From the NCBI GenBank assembly GCA_050011815.1, contig JBEKIJ010000004.1, positions 102,977 to 166,976 of the forward strand: DNA of 64,000 nt. Reading direction: 5' to 3'. The notes beneath the pieces were generated by a model. That model saw only the letters and a list, made by a program, of their open reading frames with translations, ran no database searches and was not told the origin of the DNA. Below, piece by piece: positions 43,104 through 52,460 of the stretch. The translations under genes were made by a program, and so were the position numbers. Numbering within the stretch: position 1 is the first letter of the stretch; the number at the start of each line of letters is the position of its first letter. Origin of the DNA: Chersky-840 sp050011815 (lineage in GTDB: Bacteria > Actinomycetota > Acidimicrobiia > Acidimicrobiales > UBA8190).

Positions 43104-44378
43104 ATGACGCAAGGACGATCGCGCCGCTTCCTGGTGGCGTCGTGGGAGGGCGGCGGGAACGTCCCTCCTGAGCTCGGCGTGGCCCGACGGCTGGTCGCCC
43201 AGGGCCACCAGGTCCACGTGCTGGCCGACCCGACCATCGGCGCCGCCGCCGAGAAGGCCGGCTGCACGTTCTCGCCATGGCGGCGTGCGCCCCACCGGAC
43301 GTCGCTCGACCCCGCCGAGGACCTCCTCAAGGACTGGGAGACGAAGAACCCCCTCGCCTTGTTGAAGCGGGTGCGTGACCGGTTCATCGCCGGCCCGGCC
43401 GCCGACTTCGCCGCCGACACCGCCGATGCCATCGCGTCGTTCGGGCCCGACGCGGTGGTGCCCGACGCCTTTCTCTTCGGGTCGGTGATCGCCGCCCAGG
43501 CCGCATCGCTGCCCGTGGGCCTGCTCGTGCCGAACATCTGGATCATGCCGACGGCCGGAACACCGCCGATCGGTCCCGGATTCGCCCCCGCCAAGACCGT
43601 CCTCGGTCGGACACGCGATGCGGCGTTGCGACGGTTGGTGAATCGCCTGTTTCTCGCCGGCCTGCCCGCGCTCAACCGGGCTCGATCCGCCTACGGACTG
43701 GCGCCTCTGTCCTCGTTCTACGACCAGGGCCTCGCCGCGCAGCGGATCCTCGTCTTGACCAGCCCGGCCTTCGACTATGCGGCGGCGTCGGTCCCGGCCA
43801 ACGTTCGGTACGTAGGTCCGATCCTCGATGACCCGAACTGGGCCTTGCCGTGGACGCCGCCGTGGCCGGATCTCGACGACCACCCCTTGGTGCTGGTGGG
43901 CTTCAGCTCCACGTATCAGAACCAGGGGCCACTCTTGCAGCGGGTCGTCGACGCGCTGTCGACCCTGCCGGTGCGGGCCCTGGTGACCATGGGCCAGATG
44001 CTCGACGCGGACCAGGTCGTCCCGACCGACAACGTTGCCGTCGTCGGGTCGGCGCCTCACAGCCAGATCCTCGGACGGGCGGCCCTGGTGGTGTCTCACT
44101 GTGGGCACGGCACCACGATCAGGACCCTGGCGGCAGGGGTGCCCATGGTCTGCATTCCCATGGGGCGCGACCAGAACGACACCGCAGCACGCGTCGTCCA
44201 TCACGGGGCCGGCCTCCGGCTGTCGCCGTCCGCCTCGGTGGCGAAGATCCGCCAGACGGTTCGGGACGTGCTCGACGAGCCCCGCTTTCGAGCCAAGGCG
44301 GCACGGTTGGCGTCGGGTATCGCCGATGATCGGTCCACGGCCGATCTCGTGACCGAGCTCGAGGCGTTGGCGAGGTAG
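43104..44378 (+). CDS. GT1-family glycosyltransferase (MGT/UGT type)
   Basis: A 424-residue GT-B fold enzyme. The N-terminal acceptor domain begins 'RFLVASWEGGGNVPPELGVARRLVAQGHQVHVLAD'. The C-terminal donor domain has 'HPLVLVGFSSTYQNQGPLLQRVVDAL' and the nucleotide-sugar motif 'VVSHCGHGTTIRTLAAGVPMVCIPMGRDQNDTAARVVHHGAG', the PSPG-like segment of macrolide/lipid glycosyltransferases. It would add a sugar from a UDP- or dTDP-donor to a small molecule or lipid. The ATG at 43104 is used because the long upstream frame is antisense to the DUF2127 gene. No biosynthetic partners lie beside it. Confidence 0.88.
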   Translation: MTQGRSRRFLVASWEGGGNVPPELGVARRLVAQGHQVHVLADPTIGAAAEKAGCTFSPWRRAPHRTSLDPAEDLLKDWETKNPLALLKRVRDRFIAGPAADFAADTADAIASFGPDAVVPDAFLFGSVIAAQAASLPVGLLVPNIWIMPTAGTPPIGPGFAPAKTVLGRTRDAALRRLVNRLFLAGLPALNRARSAYGLAPLSSFYDQGLAAQRILVLTSPAFDYAAASVPANVRYVGPILDDPNWALPWTPPWPDLDDHPLVLVGFSSTYQNQGPLLQRVVDALSTLPVRALVTMGQMLDADQVVPTDNVAVVGSAPHSQILGRAALVVSHCGHGTTIRTLAAGVPMVCIPMGRDQNDTAARVVHHGAGLRLSPSASVAKIRQTVRDVLDEPRFRAKAARLASGIADDRSTADLVTELEALAR

Positions 44379-44394
44379 GACTCGTGGTCCCTGG

Positions 44395-45165
44395 CTAGAC
44401 CAGGACCCAGCGAGGACGCGACCACACCTGCCAGTGCTCGACCACCGAGAAGCCCATCGACAGGTACAGCGCCTCGCCGGCGGGAGAGGAGATGAGCAGG
44501 CCCGTGCTCGCCCCCTGCTCCGCACACTGGGCCAGGACCCCCGTCAGGAGGCGTCTGCCGTACCCCCGACGCTGTAGTCCGGGAGGGGTCGCCATGAACC
44601 AGATGCACACGTTGTCGCCCACGGTGCTCGTCCCGACACCCGACACCATGGTGTCGCCCTCGTAGAGTCCCCACGTCGCAAAGGCCGCATCCGCGTCGGG
44701 CGCGTCGCTGGCTGCGGCGTCGGGAAGCGCCAGGTCGGCGATCGACGGTGACAGGCGGTAGGTCTCCTCGACCATCGACCGGAGCTCTGTCAGTCCTTGC
44801 CTGTCGAGTCGACGCACCGCAGTGTCGGGGTCGGCCCGAGAGAGCGCGAGGGCCATGAACGGTCCCGATTCGACCGGGACCCAGTCGGCGTCAGCGAGGA
44901 CGCGAGCGGCACCGAGCGCGGGGCCGGCGAGCATGATCAGGCCAGGGAGTCCCGTCTCGACGACTCCGGCCAGCGCGCGTTCGACGACGGCAGATCCAGG
45001 TGCGTGGCAGACGACGACGTTGAGATTGACCGCCTTCTCCCCACTGAAGGTCATCGAGAGCCCTGGTTCCGAAGCATGACTGCCCCGGGGGCCTTCCCAG
45101 ATCCTGGTGCTGGCACCCAGGGCCTCTCGCCATTGCCGGACGACGGCTGGGGATGGAGATGTCAT
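44395..45165 (-). CDS. GNAT family N-acetyltransferase
   Basis: A 256-residue protein whose last 130 residues form a GNAT domain: 'VSGVGTSTVGDNVCIWFMATPPGLQRRGYGRRLLTGVLAQCAEQGASTGLLISSPAGEALYLSMGFSVVEHW'. The acetyl-CoA pyrophosphate loop is QRRGYG. The N-terminal half ('VVCHAPGSAVVERALAGVVETGLPGLIMLAG') looks like a degenerate second GNAT module, as in two-domain members. Acceptor unknown. The ATG at 45165 is chosen; the frame is open further upstream but not conserved. Convergent with the glycosyltransferase gene, 16 bases apart. Confidence 0.85.
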   Translation of the reverse strand: MTSPSPAVVRQWREALGASTRIWEGPRGSHASEPGLSMTFSGEKAVNLNVVVCHAPGSAVVERALAGVVETGLPGLIMLAGPALGAARVLADADWVPVESGPFMALALSRADPDTAVRRLDRQGLTELRSMVEETYRLSPSIADLALPDAAASDAPDADAAFATWGLYEGDTMVSGVGTSTVGDNVCIWFMATPPGLQRRGYGRRLLTGVLAQCAEQGASTGLLISSPAGEALYLSMGFSVVEHWQVWSRPRWVLV

Positions 45166-45527
45166 GACCCGACTGCGGTCATCGGTGGGGGACGTCTTGC
45201 GACTGCATCCGCGCTCCACCTCGTGATGTGCACCGAGGAAAACGTTAGCTTCACCCCGAACCAGCCCGAGGATTCGGCGAGAGGGGAAACGCCCGTCCCG
45301 GAGGGGCGAATCCGGTCTCGGGCGGCGGGGGGGGTGGCCTCCGGGTCGAATCCTTCTGCGGGCACTGGGGTTCCCCATACGCCCAGGTCAGGACCGTGAA
45401 GAGGGGGGCGAGGCAGGCAGTGGGGCCTGAGGGATTGTCTCGTTGGTCGAATGTTGATGATTCGTTGACGACAGGATGAGAGAAACGGGCCATGGTGAGG
45501 ATTGTCATTCACAGGAAGGCTTAAGCT
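45166..45527. other. divergent spacer between GNAT and tryptophan dioxygenase genes
   Basis: About 360 bases that must hold both promoters. A TTGACG at about 45463 could be a -35 box for the dioxygenase, but no matching -10 was found. An AGGAAGG at 45511-45517 is the probable ribosome site of the dioxygenase. Confidence 0.4.
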
Positions 45528-46766
45528 TTGCCACCCGACGAGAACGAAACCTCCACCGTCGACTTCGCTGCTCCGGCCCACGACCTGAGCACCGGGGATG
45601 GATGCGTGGCTTCACTCCGCGACGTGTCGTCCGAGCCCGCGGCGGAGGAATATGGCGGCGGGTGTCCGATGGCCGGCGCCGAGAACGGGGCAACCGACAC
45701 CCTCTACTACTGGGACTATCTCCACCTCGACTCCCTGCTCAATGCCCAGATGCCCAAGAGCGCGGCGGCCGGCGACCCCAAGCACGACGAGTTCTTCTTC
45801 ATCGCCATGCACCAGACGTGCGAGCTGTGGTTCAAGCAGATTCTCGTCGAGCTCGATTCGGTGAACGAGATCATGAGCCAAGAGGTCGTCGCCGACCGGG
45901 ACATGGGCACCGTGCTCTCTCGCTTGCAGCGCATCAATCAGATTCAGCGTCTCCTCATCGCCCAGATCGACGTCCTCGAGACGTTGTCGCCTCTCGACTT
46001 CTTGGATTTCCGCTCGTTCCTCGTTCCCGCCTCCGGATTCCAGAGTGTCCAATTCCGCTTGATCGAGAACAAGTTCGGCCTGCTCTCCAAAGACCGCTTG
46101 AAGGTGGAGGGGCAGTGCTATGTGGAGACGCTCCGAGACGACCACGCCGATCTCGTCGACGAGTCCGAGCAAGCACCCTCGCTGTTCGATCACGTCGAGC
46201 GTTGGTTGGCCAGGACCCCGTTCCTGTCCACCGAATCGTTCGACTTTGTGGCGAGGTACCGCGACGTCGCCAAGGCCATTCACACAATCGAGCGCGCCGA
46301 GATCACCGGACACACGGCGCAGAACCCGACGTCCCGGGACAAGCAGCTCAGGGCCTTCGAGAGCAGCGTCCGGAAGTTCGACGCGGTGTTCGACGAAGCC
46401 CGGTGGCAGCAAGACGTGGAGGAGGGCAGGCGGCGGCTCTCCTACGACGCCTTCATGGCCGCGCTCTTCATCAACCTCTACCGCGACGAGCCGGTCCTGC
46501 AACTGCCCTCTCGGATCCTGACCGCGTTGATCGAGATCGACGAGTCGTTCACGATCTGGCGCCAGCGCCACGCCCTGATGGCCCACCGGATGCTGGGCCG
46601 GCAATCCGGGACGGCGGGCAGCGGCCATGGATACCTGGAGGAGACGGCCAAGCGCCACAAGGCGTACAAGGACCTCTTCGACGTGTCCACGTATCTCCTG
46701 CCTTCATCGGCCCTGCCGACGCTTCCGGATTCGCTTCTCGGCGAGCTCGGCTACCGGCGCGGATAG
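45528..46766 (+). CDS. kynA: tryptophan 2,3-dioxygenase
   Basis: A 412-residue haem dioxygenase opening the indole ring of L-tryptophan to N-formylkynurenine. Core motifs: 'DTLYYWDYLHLDSLLNAQ', the haem/substrate His region 'HDEFFFIAMHQTCELWFKQILVEL', 'PLDFLDFRSFLVPASGFQSVQFR' and 'GTAGSGHGYLEETAKRH'. About 55 residues precede the conserved core, more than in usual bacterial enzymes. The start is TTG 45528, ten bases after AGGAAGG; an ATG at 45669 (MAGAENG) would give a standard-length enzyme. No kynurenine formamidase or kynureninase follows, so the pathway must continue elsewhere. Confidence 0.94.
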   Translation: MPPDENETSTVDFAAPAHDLSTGDGCVASLRDVSSEPAAEEYGGGCPMAGAENGATDTLYYWDYLHLDSLLNAQMPKSAAAGDPKHDEFFFIAMHQTCELWFKQILVELDSVNEIMSQEVVADRDMGTVLSRLQRINQIQRLLIAQIDVLETLSPLDFLDFRSFLVPASGFQSVQFRLIENKFGLLSKDRLKVEGQCYVETLRDDHADLVDESEQAPSLFDHVERWLARTPFLSTESFDFVARYRDVAKAIHTIERAEITGHTAQNPTSRDKQLRAFESSVRKFDAVFDEARWQQDVEEGRRRLSYDAFMAALFINLYRDEPVLQLPSRILTALIEIDESFTIWRQRHALMAHRMLGRQSGTAGSGHGYLEETAKRHKAYKDLFDVSTYLLPSSALPTLPDSLLGELGYRRG

Positions 46767-46954
46767 GACGCACCCACCACACCTCACTTTCCAAAGGCAT
46801 GTCGTCGTGCCCCAGGGCAGCCCGTGACAACGATCGGATCGCAGTCCCCCTCGTAAGGCGGTAACGACGAATGCGTTGGATACGGGTCTGTCGACCACGG
46901 CCCCATGACTCACCTCGGCATCGTTGGCTCACGGCTCGCTCATAAGATGCCGCT

Positions 46955-48214
46955 ATGACCGCGTCGACCCGCCCACTGGTCGCCATCGTCCACGGCGAGG
47001 GTTCGGTCTCACCGATGAAGCTGTCGGCATCGGCTGCGGGGCTGTGCGACGTCGTATGGGTCATCGACTCGAGCGAGCCCGACGGCACCTCGGCGATCCG
47101 GCTCCTGCGCAAGCTGGGCACAGTCGTCGACGTCGCCGGCATGTCCGAGGACGAGGTGGCCGAGGCCCTGCGGCCGCTGCACCCCGATGGCGTCGCCGCC
47201 TACGCCGATAAGCAACTGGCCGCGGCATCGGGCCTGGCCAGCAGGCTCGGGCTCCCGTTCCACGACGGCGTCGTCACCGAGCGACTGCTCGACAAGTCGA
47301 CGCAGCGCCTGGCCTTGCGTGACGGAGGGCTACCCGTGCCCCGCAGTGCCGTCGTCCCCCCGTCTCCGACGCCTCGTGACCTCGACGCTCTGGCGGCGAG
47401 CGTCGACTTCCCGGTGGTGCTCAAGCCCCGGCACGGGGCGGCCAGCAGAGACACGGTCCTGGTCGGCGACGCCGGGCAGCTCGCCGCAGTGCTCAGCCGA
47501 CCATCCTCGACCGGACCGGAGCCGTCCATGGTGATCGAGGAGTACATGGTCGGTGCCTCTCCACCTCCGAGCTCCCACTTCGCCGACTACGTGTCGGTCG
47601 AGAGCGTGGTGGCCGGGGGGACGATCAGCCATGTGGCGGTGACCGGTCGGCTTCCTCAGGCTGAGCCGTTTCGCGAGACGGGGCTCGTCATCCCGAGCGA
47701 CTTCGACCCGTCGACGGTGAAGGAGATCCTCGGTGTGGCCACCGAGGCCATCATGGCACTGGGGATTCGAACGGGGTGCCTCCATACCGAGATCAAGATG
47801 ACCGACGTCGGCCCCCGGGTCATCGAGGTCAACGGCCGGTTGGGTGGCTTCGTCCCCGAGGTGTTGGCACAGGCGGTACCGGGTTTCGATCTCTTCGAGA
47901 TCTCGCAGCGGGTGGCGTTGGGGGAGGAGGTCACCTACCCCGACCTCGTCACCGGCGAGCGGGTGGGCTACGTCATCGTGGAGCAGCCACCCCAGTGGGC
48001 GCACCACGTCTCGGCCGTCGAGGGGCTTGTCGGACTGAGCGCGTACCCCGGCGTCAGTTCCGTCGTTCTCAGCCGCCAGCCCGGGGACGAGGTGGACTGG
48101 CGCAGGGGGAGTCACGAATACGTGTACTCCGTGATCGGTTCGGCTCCCGATCATGCCGGTGTGGTGGCGCTTCAGCGCTTCATCGACGCCGAGGTCGAGG
48201 TCACCTATTCGTAA
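46955..48214 (+). CDS. ATP-grasp domain carboxylate-amine ligase-like protein
   Basis: A 419-residue ATP-grasp protein. The pre-ATP domain occupies residues 1-110. The grasp core is 'DGVVTERLLDKSTQRLALRDGGLPVPRSAVV', 'DFPVVLKPRHGAASRDTVLV', 'MVIEEYMVG' and the metal site 'HTEIKMTDVGPRVIEVNGRLGGFVPEV'. This is the carnosine-synthase/BL00235-like group that joins a carboxylate to an amine, often making dipeptides or modified amino acids. Substrates unknown and no neighbour suggests them. The ATG at 46955 gives a normal N-terminus. Convergent with the alpha/beta hydrolase. Confidence 0.88.
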   Translation: MTASTRPLVAIVHGEGSVSPMKLSASAAGLCDVVWVIDSSEPDGTSAIRLLRKLGTVVDVAGMSEDEVAEALRPLHPDGVAAYADKQLAAASGLASRLGLPFHDGVVTERLLDKSTQRLALRDGGLPVPRSAVVPPSPTPRDLDALAASVDFPVVLKPRHGAASRDTVLVGDAGQLAAVLSRPSSTGPEPSMVIEEYMVGASPPPSSHFADYVSVESVVAGGTISHVAVTGRLPQAEPFRETGLVIPSDFDPSTVKEILGVATEAIMALGIRTGCLHTEIKMTDVGPRVIEVNGRLGGFVPEVLAQAVPGFDLFEISQRVALGEEVTYPDLVTGERVGYVIVEQPPQWAHHVSAVEGLVGLSAYPGVSSVVLSRQPGDEVDWRRGSHEYVYSVIGSAPDHAGVVALQRFIDAEVEVTYS

Positions 48215-48259
48215 GGAGCGCAGCCTCCGCCGCACCTGGCATGGGTCGGTCAACGGTGG

Positions 48260-49051
48260 TCAAGGGCGCATCAACCGGGGTAGCGCGTCGATGACCGCGG
48301 CCCAGGCCATTGAGGTGGGGTCCCGGTGCACCATGTGGTCGCCTCCGACCTCCACCAGCTCGACATCAGCCCCGGCGCCACGAGCGGCGGCCACATACGC
48401 TTCGCTCTGAGCGATCGGAACCGTGTCGTCGGGGCGACTGTGCACGCACAGGACCGGCACGGACAACGGCACCTGCCCGATGGGGTCCGCCACCAGGTAC
48501 CGGTCCGGCACTTCATCGGGCATGCCGCCGAGAAGATCGGGGGTGGCCGTGCCACCCACGTTCGTCGTCGCGGCGGTGTGCAGATCGAGGACTCCCGCCT
48601 GCGGCACCACGGCGGTCAGTTCGATGCGGGGCGAGGCGCCGGGCGCCGAAGCGCGCAGTCTGGCCCGTCCGGCGGCCCAGGTGGCCAGATGACCCCCGGC
48701 GGAATGCCCGACGGCGGCCACCCGAGAGGTGTCGAGGTCGAGCTCGGCCAACAGGTCGATCGCGTCGGCGACGTCCTGGAGCGTCGCGGGCCAGCCTCCG
48801 CCCTTTCCGACCCGGCGGTATTCGATGTTCCATGCGACCCAGCCTCGCCGGGCAAGGTCCGCCGCCAGGGGCTGACCGCCCGAGGCGTCGTAGGCAGCCC
48901 TCCAGAAGCCACCGTGGATGACGACCACGACGCCCGGGTGACGCTCGCCCCGAGGAAGAGACAGCTCGGCGTACTGGTCGGGATCGGGTCCGTACCGGTG
49001 AGTCGTGACGCCTCTCGGCTGTCCACTGCGCGAACGATCCCCGCTTGCCAA
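48260..49051 (-). CDS. alpha/beta hydrolase (esterase/kynurenine-formamidase-like)
   Basis: A 263-residue alpha/beta hydrolase. The oxyanion motif is 'VVIHGGFWRAAYD', the nucleophile elbow 'GHSAGG', the acid in 'VHSRPDDTVP' and the His in 'GGDHMVHRDP'. 'HGGFW' and the layout resemble bacterial esterases and kynurenine formamidases; since tryptophan dioxygenase is 1.5 kb away, a formamidase role is possible but unproven. Start TTG 49051 is chosen because AGAGGAGG lies seven bases before it; the frame remains open upstream without conserved sequence. Confidence 0.85.
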   Translation of the reverse strand: MASGDRSRSGQPRGVTTHRYGPDPDQYAELSLPRGERHPGVVVVIHGGFWRAAYDASGGQPLAADLARRGWVAWNIEYRRVGKGGGWPATLQDVADAIDLLAELDLDTSRVAAVGHSAGGHLATWAAGRARLRASAPGASPRIELTAVVPQAGVLDLHTAATTNVGGTATPDLLGGMPDEVPDRYLVADPIGQVPLSVPVLCVHSRPDDTVPIAQSEAYVAAARGAGADVELVEVGGDHMVHRDPTSMAWAAVIDALPRLMRP

Positions 49052-49299
49052 TGCGCCGCCTCCTCTGTTCCCGCACGGTACTCCGTACCGACTGCCGGGC
49101 CGTGGGGCTGGGCGCCTGGTGCCTCGGCGGGTGGAGGGGCCGGCCTCGAGATGCCACCCATCTCGAGCGTTCATGTGGGTGATCCTGGCGGGACTGGCGT
49201 CCTACGGTGAGCACCTGAGTGACCCCGAGCCGCGCGAGGCCTGGCCGGGGCGTCGCGGGCGACTGGCGAATTGCTCCGGAGAACTGCTTGCCTTGTGGC

Positions 49300-50790
49300 A
49301 TGCGGCATGCCATTCGTCGACCCTGGATGATGCTGGGCACAGCCCTGGCCAGCTGCGTCTTGCTCATTCCCACCATCGAGTTGGCCACGACGACCGCCGC
49401 CATGGCGGCGACGTATCCCGACGTCGCCTCCGAACCCGTGCCCTTCGGGGACGCCGGCTTCTTCGGTTCCATGGCCGGGGTGCAACTCAACGCCCCCGTG
49501 GTGGGCATGGCCCCCACCCCCGACGCCAACGGCTATTGGCTCGTCGCCGCCGACGGCGGGGTGTTCACCTTCGGCGATGCCGGATCGTTCGGCTCGATGG
49601 GGGGGACGAAGTTGGGCGCACCGGTGGTCGGGATGGCCGCCACCCCTGATGGCAAGGGCTACTGGCTCGTGGGCTCGGACGGCGGTGTGTTCGCTTTCGG
49701 TGACGCCGGGTTCTTCGGATCGATGGGTGCCGTACGCCTCGACGCGCCGATCGTGGGCATCGAAGCCACGCCGAGCGGAAAGGGCTACTGGCTGGTGGCG
49801 TCGGACGGTGGCATCTTCGCCTTCGGCGACGCCGGGTTCGCCGGTTCGACGGGCAACATCCACCTCAACCAGCCTGTGGTCGGCATGGCCGCGACGCACG
49901 ACGGAGGCGGCTATTGGCTCGTCGCCGCCGACGGCGGGGTGTTCAGCTTCGGCGATGCGCATTTCTCGGGATCGATGGGTGCGGTCCCTCTCAGCGCTCC
50001 CGTGATCGGCATGGCGGCCACCCCTGACGGGGGCGGCTATTGGCTCGCTGCCGCCGACGGCGGGGTGTTCAACTTCGGCGACGCCGGGTTCTTCGGCTCC
50101 ATGGGCGCCCAGCAGCTGCAGAACCCCGTGGCCGCCATCGCCGCCACCCCCGGCGGCGGTGGGTACTGGCTTCTGCCCAGCACCCAGATCGCGTCGGCGA
50201 CCATCAAACCCGGCGCCACCGGCTCCGCCGTGCTCTCGCTCCAGCAGCGCCTGTCGGCCCTCGGCTACTGGCTGGGGACCCCCGACGGCGTCTTCGGCGA
50301 CAGCACGGAGCAGGCGGTCTATGCGCTGCAGAAGGCTGCGGGCATCAGCCGGACCGGCACCGTCGGGCCCGCCACGCAGGAGGCGCTGGCGTCAGATGTC
50401 CTGCCTCGACCTCGCAGCACGTCCGGTTACGTGATCGAGGTCGACCTCGAGGACGACCTCGTGATGTTCGTGACGAACGGCAAGATCGACGAGGTGCTCA
50501 ACACCTCTACCGGCGGTGGCTACACCTACACCGAGGACGGCGTCACCTCGGTTGCCACCACCCCAACCGGCCATTTCCAGATCTACCGGCAGGTCAACGG
50601 CTTGGTGGTCGACTCGCTCGGATCTCTGTGGCGCCCCAAGTTCTTCGACGCCGGCTTCGCCATTCACGGTGACAGCTTCGTACCGCCCGAGCCGGTCTCC
50701 CACGGCTGTGCCCGGGTGAGCAACGAGGCGATCGACTGGATCTGGGCGAACAACCTTGCACCGATCGGGACAGCTGTCTGGGTGTATTGA
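49300..50790 (+). CDS. secreted L,D-transpeptidase with six tandem propeller-type repeats and a peptidoglycan-binding domain
   Basis: A 496-residue exported protein. A signal peptide ('LGTALASCVLLIPTIELATTTAAMAA') is followed by six repeats of 42 residues with consensus FGDAGFFGSMG...PVVGMAATPDG.GYWLVAADGGVF (about residues 48-305), probably a six-bladed beta-propeller. Next come a peptidoglycan-binding helix bundle ('GSAVLSLQQRLSALGYWLGTPDGVFGDSTEQAVYALQKAAG') and a C-terminal YkuD catalytic domain ending 'GFAIHGDSFVPPEPVSHGCARVSNEAIDW', with His and the nucleophile Cys in SHGCARV. It would form 3-3 cross-links or attach proteins in the cell wall. The DNA encodes the repeats in 126-base units (about 49,440-50,180). 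The ATG at 49300 is chosen over 49219 because it opens the signal peptide. Confidence 0.92.
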   Translation: MRHAIRRPWMMLGTALASCVLLIPTIELATTTAAMAATYPDVASEPVPFGDAGFFGSMAGVQLNAPVVGMAPTPDANGYWLVAADGGVFTFGDAGSFGSMGGTKLGAPVVGMAATPDGKGYWLVGSDGGVFAFGDAGFFGSMGAVRLDAPIVGIEATPSGKGYWLVASDGGIFAFGDAGFAGSTGNIHLNQPVVGMAATHDGGGYWLVAADGGVFSFGDAHFSGSMGAVPLSAPVIGMAATPDGGGYWLAAADGGVFNFGDAGFFGSMGAQQLQNPVAAIAATPGGGGYWLLPSTQIASATIKPGATGSAVLSLQQRLSALGYWLGTPDGVFGDSTEQAVYALQKAAGISRTGTVGPATQEALASDVLPRPRSTSGYVIEVDLEDDLVMFVTNGKIDEVLNTSTGGGYTYTEDGVTSVATTPTGHFQIYRQVNGLVVDSLGSLWRPKFFDAGFAIHGDSFVPPEPVSHGCARVSNEAIDWIWANNLAPIGTAVWVY

Positions 50791-50827
50791 GCAGCGCCGC
50801 GGCCACTCTCCGACGACTCGAACCGGG

Positions 50828-52081
50828 CTAGGGCGCGGCATCCACAGCGGCAGCTTCCCAGCGGATCGGCATGTGCTTTATGCCGCCCACGAAGTTCGAA
50901 CGCAACATCTCGACGGGACCGTCGAACTCGATGCCCGACAACCGGGTGACCAGCTCGGTGAAGATGAGGCGTAGCTCCATCCGGGCCAGGCTGGCCCCGA
51001 GGCAGAAGTGCGGCCCTCCTCCACCGAAGGTCACGTGGTCATTGGGCCACCGATCGATGTCGAAGCGAAAGGGATCGGGAAACGCCTCGGCGTCCCGATT
51101 GGCCGCGGCGTACCACAGGACCACACGGTCACCAGCCTTGATCGTCTTCCCTCGCAGCTCGACATCGTGGGTGGGCGTGCGCCGGAAGTACAAGATGGGC
51201 GATGCCCACCGGAGGATCTCTTCGACTGCTCGGGTCATCCGCTCGTGGCTCGGGTCCCGGCGCAGCTTCTCCAGTTCCGATGGATGCTCGATCAGGGCGC
51301 GCATCCCATGAGAGGTGGCGTTGCGGGTGGTCTCGTTCCCCGCCACCACCAACAGGAGAAAGAACACCGTGAGCTCGGCATTGGTCAACCCGTCGGCCTC
51401 GTTGGTGGCTCCCGTGAGGATCGTGACGATGTCATCGCGCGGATCGACGGCCCGTCGACGGCGGAGCTCGTCGGCGTAGACCATCATCTCGGCTGACGCC
51501 TCCATGCTGGTCGCCATGTCGCCCCCGAACTCAGGGTCGTCTATGCCGATCATGGCGTTCCCCCACGCGAAGATCTTGCGACGGTCCTCTTCGGGAACTC
51601 CCACCAATTCGGCGATGGCCTGCAGAGGGAGCTCGGCCGCGACGTCACTCACGAAATCGCAGGATCCCCGGTCGATGACCCCGTCGACAATTGCCTTGGC
51701 CTTTCGCGCCAGGTGATCCTCGAGCAACCGCAAGGTGCGTGGCGAGAAGCCCTTGCTGACGATGCGCCGGAAGCGGGTGTGCTCGGGTCGATCCATGCCC
51801 GGGAGCATTTGTTTCATCATCATGCCCTGGAGGTCGTCGGGATCGATGTCGATGAGCGTGAAGCCCCTGGCGCTCACGTACGTCTCAGGGTCCCGACTGA
51901 CCATCTGCACATCGGCCTGCTTCGTCAGGCACCAGAATCCGGTGCCGCTGCTGTCGACGTGCCAATGCACCGGGTCGTTGGCATGCAGTGCCTGGAAGAC
52001 CTCGTGATGCCGTTGGTCCCGAAAGACGTCGGGGCTCAGAAGGTCGGGATCGTGCTCAGGTGCCTGCCCTGTCCTCATCAT
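50828..52081 (-). CDS. cytochrome P450
   Basis: A 417-residue soluble bacterial P450. The I-helix is 'LLLVVAGNETTRNATSHGM', the K-helix ExxR is in 'VEEILRWASPIL', and the haem loop is 'FGGGGPHFCLGASLARMEL' with the axial Cys. It resembles the CYP125/142/124-type oxidases of actinobacteria acting on lipids, terpenes or sterols ('ARGFTLIDIDPDDLQGMMMKQMLPGMDRPEHTRFRRIVSKGF'). Substrate unknown. No ferredoxin gene is adjacent. The ATG at 52081 begins about 15 residues before the conserved 'DLLSPDVF'. Confidence 0.94.
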   Translation of the reverse strand: MMRTGQAPEHDPDLLSPDVFRDQRHHEVFQALHANDPVHWHVDSSGTGFWCLTKQADVQMVSRDPETYVSARGFTLIDIDPDDLQGMMMKQMLPGMDRPEHTRFRRIVSKGFSPRTLRLLEDHLARKAKAIVDGVIDRGSCDFVSDVAAELPLQAIAELVGVPEEDRRKIFAWGNAMIGIDDPEFGGDMATSMEASAEMMVYADELRRRRAVDPRDDIVTILTGATNEADGLTNAELTVFFLLLVVAGNETTRNATSHGMRALIEHPSELEKLRRDPSHERMTRAVEEILRWASPILYFRRTPTHDVELRGKTIKAGDRVVLWYAAANRDAEAFPDPFRFDIDRWPNDHVTFGGGGPHFCLGASLARMELRLIFTELVTRLSGIEFDGPVEMLRSNFVGGIKHMPIRWEAAAVDAAP

Positions 52082-52460
52082 CGTCTCGCTCCACGTGACT
52101 CATGGACATGCCTCAACCGCATGGAGCCTAGGTCCTTTGTGGCGACCACCCGACGGTGGCGATCCACTGGGGTTGAGGGAACAACGCCCCGCGTCGTCTG
52201 CTCGAGGATAGGGTTCGTCCCTGGCGGTGAGTCATGGACATCCAGCAAGTTTTCCCCGAGCGTCAGCGTGGCGATCGGTTGGCTCCGATCTCTTGGCACT
52301 CGCTGCGACGGTTCCGGGAGCGCAATCGGCCGGAGTCGCCACCTCGGCGTAGGACGGCCCCAACGGCAGGGTCAGGACGAGGCGGCCGCGATCCGGTTCC
52401 GGTGCGTGAGCTCAAGGACGTACCGATCCCGTCATAGGGTTCGGCCGACGCGGCGAAGGC
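52082..52460. other. intergenic region, nothing recognised
   Basis: About 380 bases between the P450 start and the 3' end of the acyl-CoA dehydrogenase. It presumably holds the P450 promoter. I see no gene, repeat or clear hairpin. Confidence 0.4.

Noticed and set aside
49440..50180. 126-base tandem repeats considered as a non-coding satellite
   Set aside because: They are in frame and encode the propeller-type repeats of the L,D-transpeptidase.
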